From assembly GCA_003133005.1 (NCBI GenBank), contig PKZI01000065.1, forward strand, positions 1-7,927: 7,927 nucleotides of DNA, read 5' to 3'. This document shows, in pieces, positions 5,339 through 7,927 of the stretch. Source of the stretch: Acidimicrobiaceae bacterium. Its GTDB lineage: Bacteria > Actinomycetota > Acidimicrobiia > Acidimicrobiales > RAAP-2. How positions within the stretch are numbered: the stretch's first letter is position 1; each line of letters begins with the position of its first letter. Made by a program: the position numbers and the translations under genes. The notes beneath the pieces were generated by a model. The model was not told the DNA's origin. It did not search any database and saw only the letters and a program-made list of their open reading frames with translations.

Positions 5339-6646
5339 ATGATTGATCTCGCGCAATTGCGCCGTGAACCTGATTTTGTGAAGGCTGCCCTCGCTCGTCG
5401 CGGCGTGTCCGGTTCCTCGATGGATGAAATTATTTCGTTGGACGTGGATCATCGAAGGCTGCTACAAGAGGCGGAATCTCTTCGCGCCGAAGTGAAGGAA
5501 ATCTCTCGTCACGTCGGCGAAGCGCGCAAGAACAAGGAGGTCGAGCAAGCGAATGAGCTCGCCGCCAAGAGCCGTGAGCTCGGTGATCTCGAGCGAGCAA
5601 TGTCGGAAGAGCTCGAAGTCGTGGCGAATGAACTGCGCGAGAAGTTGCTCCAGATCCCCAATATCCCGGCGCCCGACGTTCCTGAAGGACGTGATGAAAA
5701 TGACAACGTCGAGACTCGCCGTTGGTGGGTGGGCATGGACCGCGATAAGCCTTTTCCGGTTTTTGAAGACTTCCAACGAGTTCCGCATTGGCAGATCGGG
5801 ACCGAGTTGGGCATTCTCGATCTAGAATCGGGCGCGAAGTTGGCTGGTTCGATGTTCCCGCTTTTTCGAGGTGCTGGCGCGCGTCTGTTGCGCTCGTTAG
5901 GCGCGTTTGCGCTCAACGCACACATGGCGGATTACGAAGAGATTCGGCCACCGAGTTTTGCTCTCACCGAGACAATGATGTCCACGGGTCACTTGCCGAA
6001 GTCGGTCGATGACATGTACGCGATTGAACGCGACGACCTGTGGGCGATACCGACCGCTGAGGTGCCGCTGACGTCGATGAATCGCGGCGAAATCCTTGAC
6101 GAAAAGCAATTGCCTCTTCGCATGACCGCGCAAACCGCGTGCTTCCGCCGCGAAGCAGGTGCCGCGGGGCGCGATACGAGGGGTCTTTTGCGCGTGCACG
6201 AGTTCGACAAGGTCGAGCTCTTCGCGTACTGCACCCCAGACCAAGCGGACGACGCACACGCCGACATTCTCGCGCGCGCTGAAAGTCTGCTGCAGGCGCT
6301 GGGACTCACGTATCGCGCGCTCGATCTCTGCACCGGAGATCTCGGCACATCGTCAGCGCGTACTGTCGACCTGGAGGTATTCAGTCCGGGTGTCGATCGT
6401 TGGCTCGAGGTCTCCTCGGTGAGTTGGTTCCGTGACTATCAAGCACGCCGAGCAAACGTGCGATATCGAACCGCTGAAGGTACGACGGCCCTCGTACACA
6501 CGGTGAACGGTTCGGCGCTTGCGTGGGCACGCATTTGGGCGGCACTCGTTGAGACATGCCGCCAAGTAGATGGTTCGGTGCGACTTCCCGACGTGCTCGC
6601 GCCCTATATGGGCGATCAATTGGTAATTACGAAGAAGACTTCGTGA
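5339..6646 (+). CDS. serS: Seryl-tRNA synthetase
   Basis: SerRS is a class II synthetase that charges tRNA-Ser (and tRNA-Sec where present) in the cytoplasm. From ATG 5339 the product has 435 residues, the normal bacterial length, and begins MIDLAQLRREPDFV as the family does. An Arg/Glu-rich helical arm at about 28-108 is the tRNA-binding coiled coil. The serine-site loop TAEVPL is at 239-244, motif 2 FRREAGAAGRDTRGLLRVHEF at about 269-289 and motif 3 NGSALAWAR at 390-398 with its conserved Arg. Two usually conserved spots differ: SSVSWFRDYQARR at 359-371, where many bacterial enzymes have SSCSNxxDFQARR, and AWAR where AVGR is common. The essential ATP-binding arginines look intact, so activity is likely. 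It is a single-gene unit diverging from the ABC operon, and its last 20 bases overlap the convergent response regulator gene. Confidence 0.95.
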   Translation: MIDLAQLRREPDFVKAALARRGVSGSSMDEIISLDVDHRRLLQEAESLRAEVKEISRHVGEARKNKEVEQANELAAKSRELGDLERAMSEELEVVANELREKLLQIPNIPAPDVPEGRDENDNVETRRWWVGMDRDKPFPVFEDFQRVPHWQIGTELGILDLESGAKLAGSMFPLFRGAGARLLRSLGAFALNAHMADYEEIRPPSFALTETMMSTGHLPKSVDDMYAIERDDLWAIPTAEVPLTSMNRGEILDEKQLPLRMTAQTACFRREAGAAGRDTRGLLRVHEFDKVELFAYCTPDQADDAHADILARAESLLQALGLTYRALDLCTGDLGTSSARTVDLEVFSPGVDRWLEVSSVSWFRDYQARRANVRYRTAEGTTALVHTVNGSALAWARIWAALVETCRQVDGSVRLPDVLAPYMGDQLVITKKTS

Positions 6647-7361
6647 GTTCGAATCGGTATCCGACGCCGCGCACGGTCGTGATGTGAATTGGTGATTTCG
6701 GGTCGTCCTCAATCAAACTGCGAAGGCGCTTGATGTGAACGTCGAGAGTTTTCGTGTCGCCCACATAATCGTTTCCCCACACGCGATCGATGAGAACCTC
6801 GCGCGTGAGCACGCGACCGGGATTTTCGAGCAGAAGTCGTAGGAGAGCGAACTCCTTCTTTCGTAGTTTAATTTCCTCATCGTTGACGAAACATCGACGC
6901 GCATCGATGTCCATGCGAATCGGTCCTTGTTCGATTATTTCGTCGACGAGGTCGTCTTGTTCGTGGACCTCGCGCCGACGAAGTACCGCGCGCATTCGCG
7001 CCACTAATTCACGAAGTCGGTACGGTTTAGTGACGTAATCATCCGCACCAATCTCGAGCATGAGAACCATGTCGACTTCCTCGCCCTTGGCACTGACGAT
7101 GATGATGGGCACATCGCTGAGATTTCGTATTGAGCGACAGACATCGAGACCGGAGAGTTTTGGCAACATCAGGTCAAGCAGTACTAAGTCGAACGTATCT
7201 CGAGAAAAAATGTTGAGGGCCTCTTGGCCGTCGCGGGCCACACTGACGTCAAATCCTTCCCGGTCAAGGCCAATATTTAGTGCCTCGACGAATGACTCCT
7301 CGTCTTCGACGACGAGTACGTGGATTCGCTTGTTCGTTCGAGTGTTCGACTTTTTTCCCAT
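6627..7361 (-). CDS. regX3: OmpR/PhoB-family response regulator, RegX3-like
   Basis: This 244-residue transcription factor has a receiver domain (about 12-130) and a winged-helix DNA-binding domain (about 147-237). Receiver residues are the acidic cluster E19-D20-E21, phosphoacceptor D63 in LLDLMLP, S90 and K112 in DDYVTKPY. The DNA-binding half contains VWGNDYVGDTKTLDVHIKRLRS at about 194-215, and the domain boundary reads GPIRMDI; both are very close to what I remember of mycobacterial RegX3, the partner of SenX3 in phosphate-starvation control. The assignment to phosphate sensing is therefore an inference from resemblance; MtrA- or PhoP-like regulators are the alternative. The start ATG overlaps the kinase stop by one base (TAATG), a coupled kinase-regulator operon. 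A basic ten-residue N-terminal extension (GKKSNTRTNK) precedes the fold. The final residues are encoded in the 20-base overlap with serS. Confidence 0.9.
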   Translation of the reverse strand: MGKKSNTRTNKRIHVLVVEDEESFVEALNIGLDREGFDVSVARDGQEALNIFSRDTFDLVLLDLMLPKLSGLDVCRSIRNLSDVPIIIVSAKGEEVDMVLMLEIGADDYVTKPYRLRELVARMRAVLRRREVHEQDDLVDEIIEQGPIRMDIDARRCFVNDEEIKLRKKEFALLRLLLENPGRVLTREVLIDRVWGNDYVGDTKTLDVHIKRLRSLIEDDPKSPIHITTVRGVGYRFELTKSSS

Positions 7362-7927
7362 TATTGGTTCATTGGTAGTTCTAGGGCGAAAGTTGATCCG
7401 TCGCCTTCGCGCGAGTCAACGATGACGGTACCACCGTGGTTCTGAGCGACGTGTCGAACGATGCTGAGCCCCAGTCCGGTGCCTCCCGTTTCGCGAGCTC
7501 GGCCCGGGTCGACACGATAGAAGCGCTCAAAGATTCGCTCAAGGTCCTTGGCGGGAATACCAACGCCGTGGTCTTTTATAGTGATGCGGACGAGCGGGCC
7601 AACGAACTCGCCGTCGTCGTTCGTTCGCGCCTCGACCCGTTCAATCGTGATCGTGACGGTTCCGCCAAGCGGTGAGTACACGACGGCGTTTTCCAAGAGC
7701 GCGTGGATTGCTGAAATCAATTGGCGTCGATCACCTGTTATGACGTAATTGGCGTCCGGCTCAATAAATTCCAAGGTCACGTCGTGTTGTTCCGCCGCCG
7801 TTCTTATTCGCTCAAGTGCGTCGGCGACAATGAGCGAGACCGGTACTGGCTCTCGTGAGGGTGAACCCTCACTCTCAATACGAGAGAGATCGAGAAGGTC
7901 CTCGATGATCCGGTTAACGCGAAAGGC
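7361..7927 (-). CDS. Sensor histidine kinase, C-terminal part (5' end outside window)
   Basis: The reading frame is open from the right edge, giving the last 188 residues of a membrane histidine kinase. The visible part begins at the end of the dimerisation domain (RVNRIIEDLLDLSRIES, 3-19), then the ATPase domain: N box LLENAVVYSP with N80, G1 box DHGVGIP at 119-125, F box ERFYRVD at 134-140 and G2 box GGTGLGLSIV at 148-157. The phosphorylated His and the sensing region lie outside the window. The kinase domain resembles SenX3, and its stop overlaps the regulator's start as TAATG, so the two form a cognate pair that phosphorylates D63 of the regulator. An internal GTG at 7780 is not the real start, because the coding frame and domain continue upstream. 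An Asn/Asp/Glu-rich loop at about 101-109 (RTNDDGEFV) looks longer than usual for this family. Confidence 0.92.
   Translation of the reverse strand, partial: AFRVNRIIEDLLDLSRIESEGSPSREPVPVSLIVADALERIRTAAEQHDVTLEFIEPDANYVITGDRRQLISAIHALLENAVVYSPLGGTVTITIERVEARTNDDGEFVGPLVRITIKDHGVGIPAKDLERIFERFYRVDPGRARETGGTGLGLSIVRHVAQNHGGTVIVDSREGDGSTFALELPMNQ

Noticed and set aside
5281..5340. ATPase start at ATG 5340, facing the serS ATG through a shared CATG
   Set aside because: Attractive as a curiosity, but the added residues are not family-like; ATG 5313 (good Shine-Dalgarno) and GTG 5280 (TAGGTT) are both better supported.
6629..6644. Inverted repeat ACGAAG-AAGA-CTTCGT as a bidirectional terminator
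   Set aside because: The six-pair stem is only half G/C, lies inside both coding ends and has no T tract on either side.
1..7927. CRISPR array, tRNA, rRNA, insertion sequence or prophage
   Set aside because: No direct repeats with regular spacing, no cloverleaf or rRNA signature, no transposase or integrase motif on either strand; coding density is nearly complete with housekeeping genes.

Overview
The window looks like a compact stretch of chromosome from an actinobacterium (Actinomycetota) of moderate G+C. The evidence is lineage flavour rather than a marker gene: a CtaA with an actinobacterial-style GSGPHAG loop, a RegX3-like response regulator, and a two-gene ABC transporter beside the ctaA/ctaB heme A genes. 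That last arrangement also occurs, to my recollection, in Mycobacterium and Streptomyces. A less studied class such as Acidimicrobiia or Thermoleophilia would fit, but this is inference. No mobile element, CRISPR array, tRNA or rRNA was seen. No gene-free stretch exceeds about 60 bases.

Layout. Positions 1-1119 (minus strand) hold three tightly overlapping genes: a 60-residue membrane protein, a 215-residue cytochrome b with b6-type heme ligand spacing, and the start of a single-helix membrane protein that runs off the left edge. Just upstream on the same strand is ctaA (heme A synthase, 1163-2128). ctaB (heme O synthase, 2171-3085) diverges from it across 42 bp, followed by an overlapping gene for a membrane-anchored thioredoxin-like protein (3063-3644). 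Converging on that pair is an ABC-2 exporter (ATPase then permease, minus strand, 3641-5280). serS (seryl-tRNA synthetase, 5339-6646) diverges from the ATPase. A two-component system (partial histidine kinase, then OmpR-type regulator) fills 6627-7927 on the minus strand, its regulator overlapping the end of serS by 20 bp.

How it works together. Most of the window serves aerobic respiration. CtaB makes heme O, CtaA converts it to heme A for cytochrome oxidase, and the thioredoxin-like protein probably keeps extracytoplasmic thiols reduced for cytochrome or copper-centre assembly. The cytochrome b module is a membrane electron carrier whose exact reaction is unclear. The ABC transporter's cargo is unknown, but its neighbourhood suggests a link to oxidase biogenesis. 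serS and the two-component system look like unrelated neighbours.

Two things stand out. The cytochrome b module resembles a split b6/subunit IV system, yet the visible partner protein lacks the expected PEWY-type quinol-site motif. Also, four genes (ctaA, ctaB, the ABC ATPase and serS) each have a TAGGNT hexamer 6-8 bases before the preferred start codon, the layout expected of leaderless transcripts.
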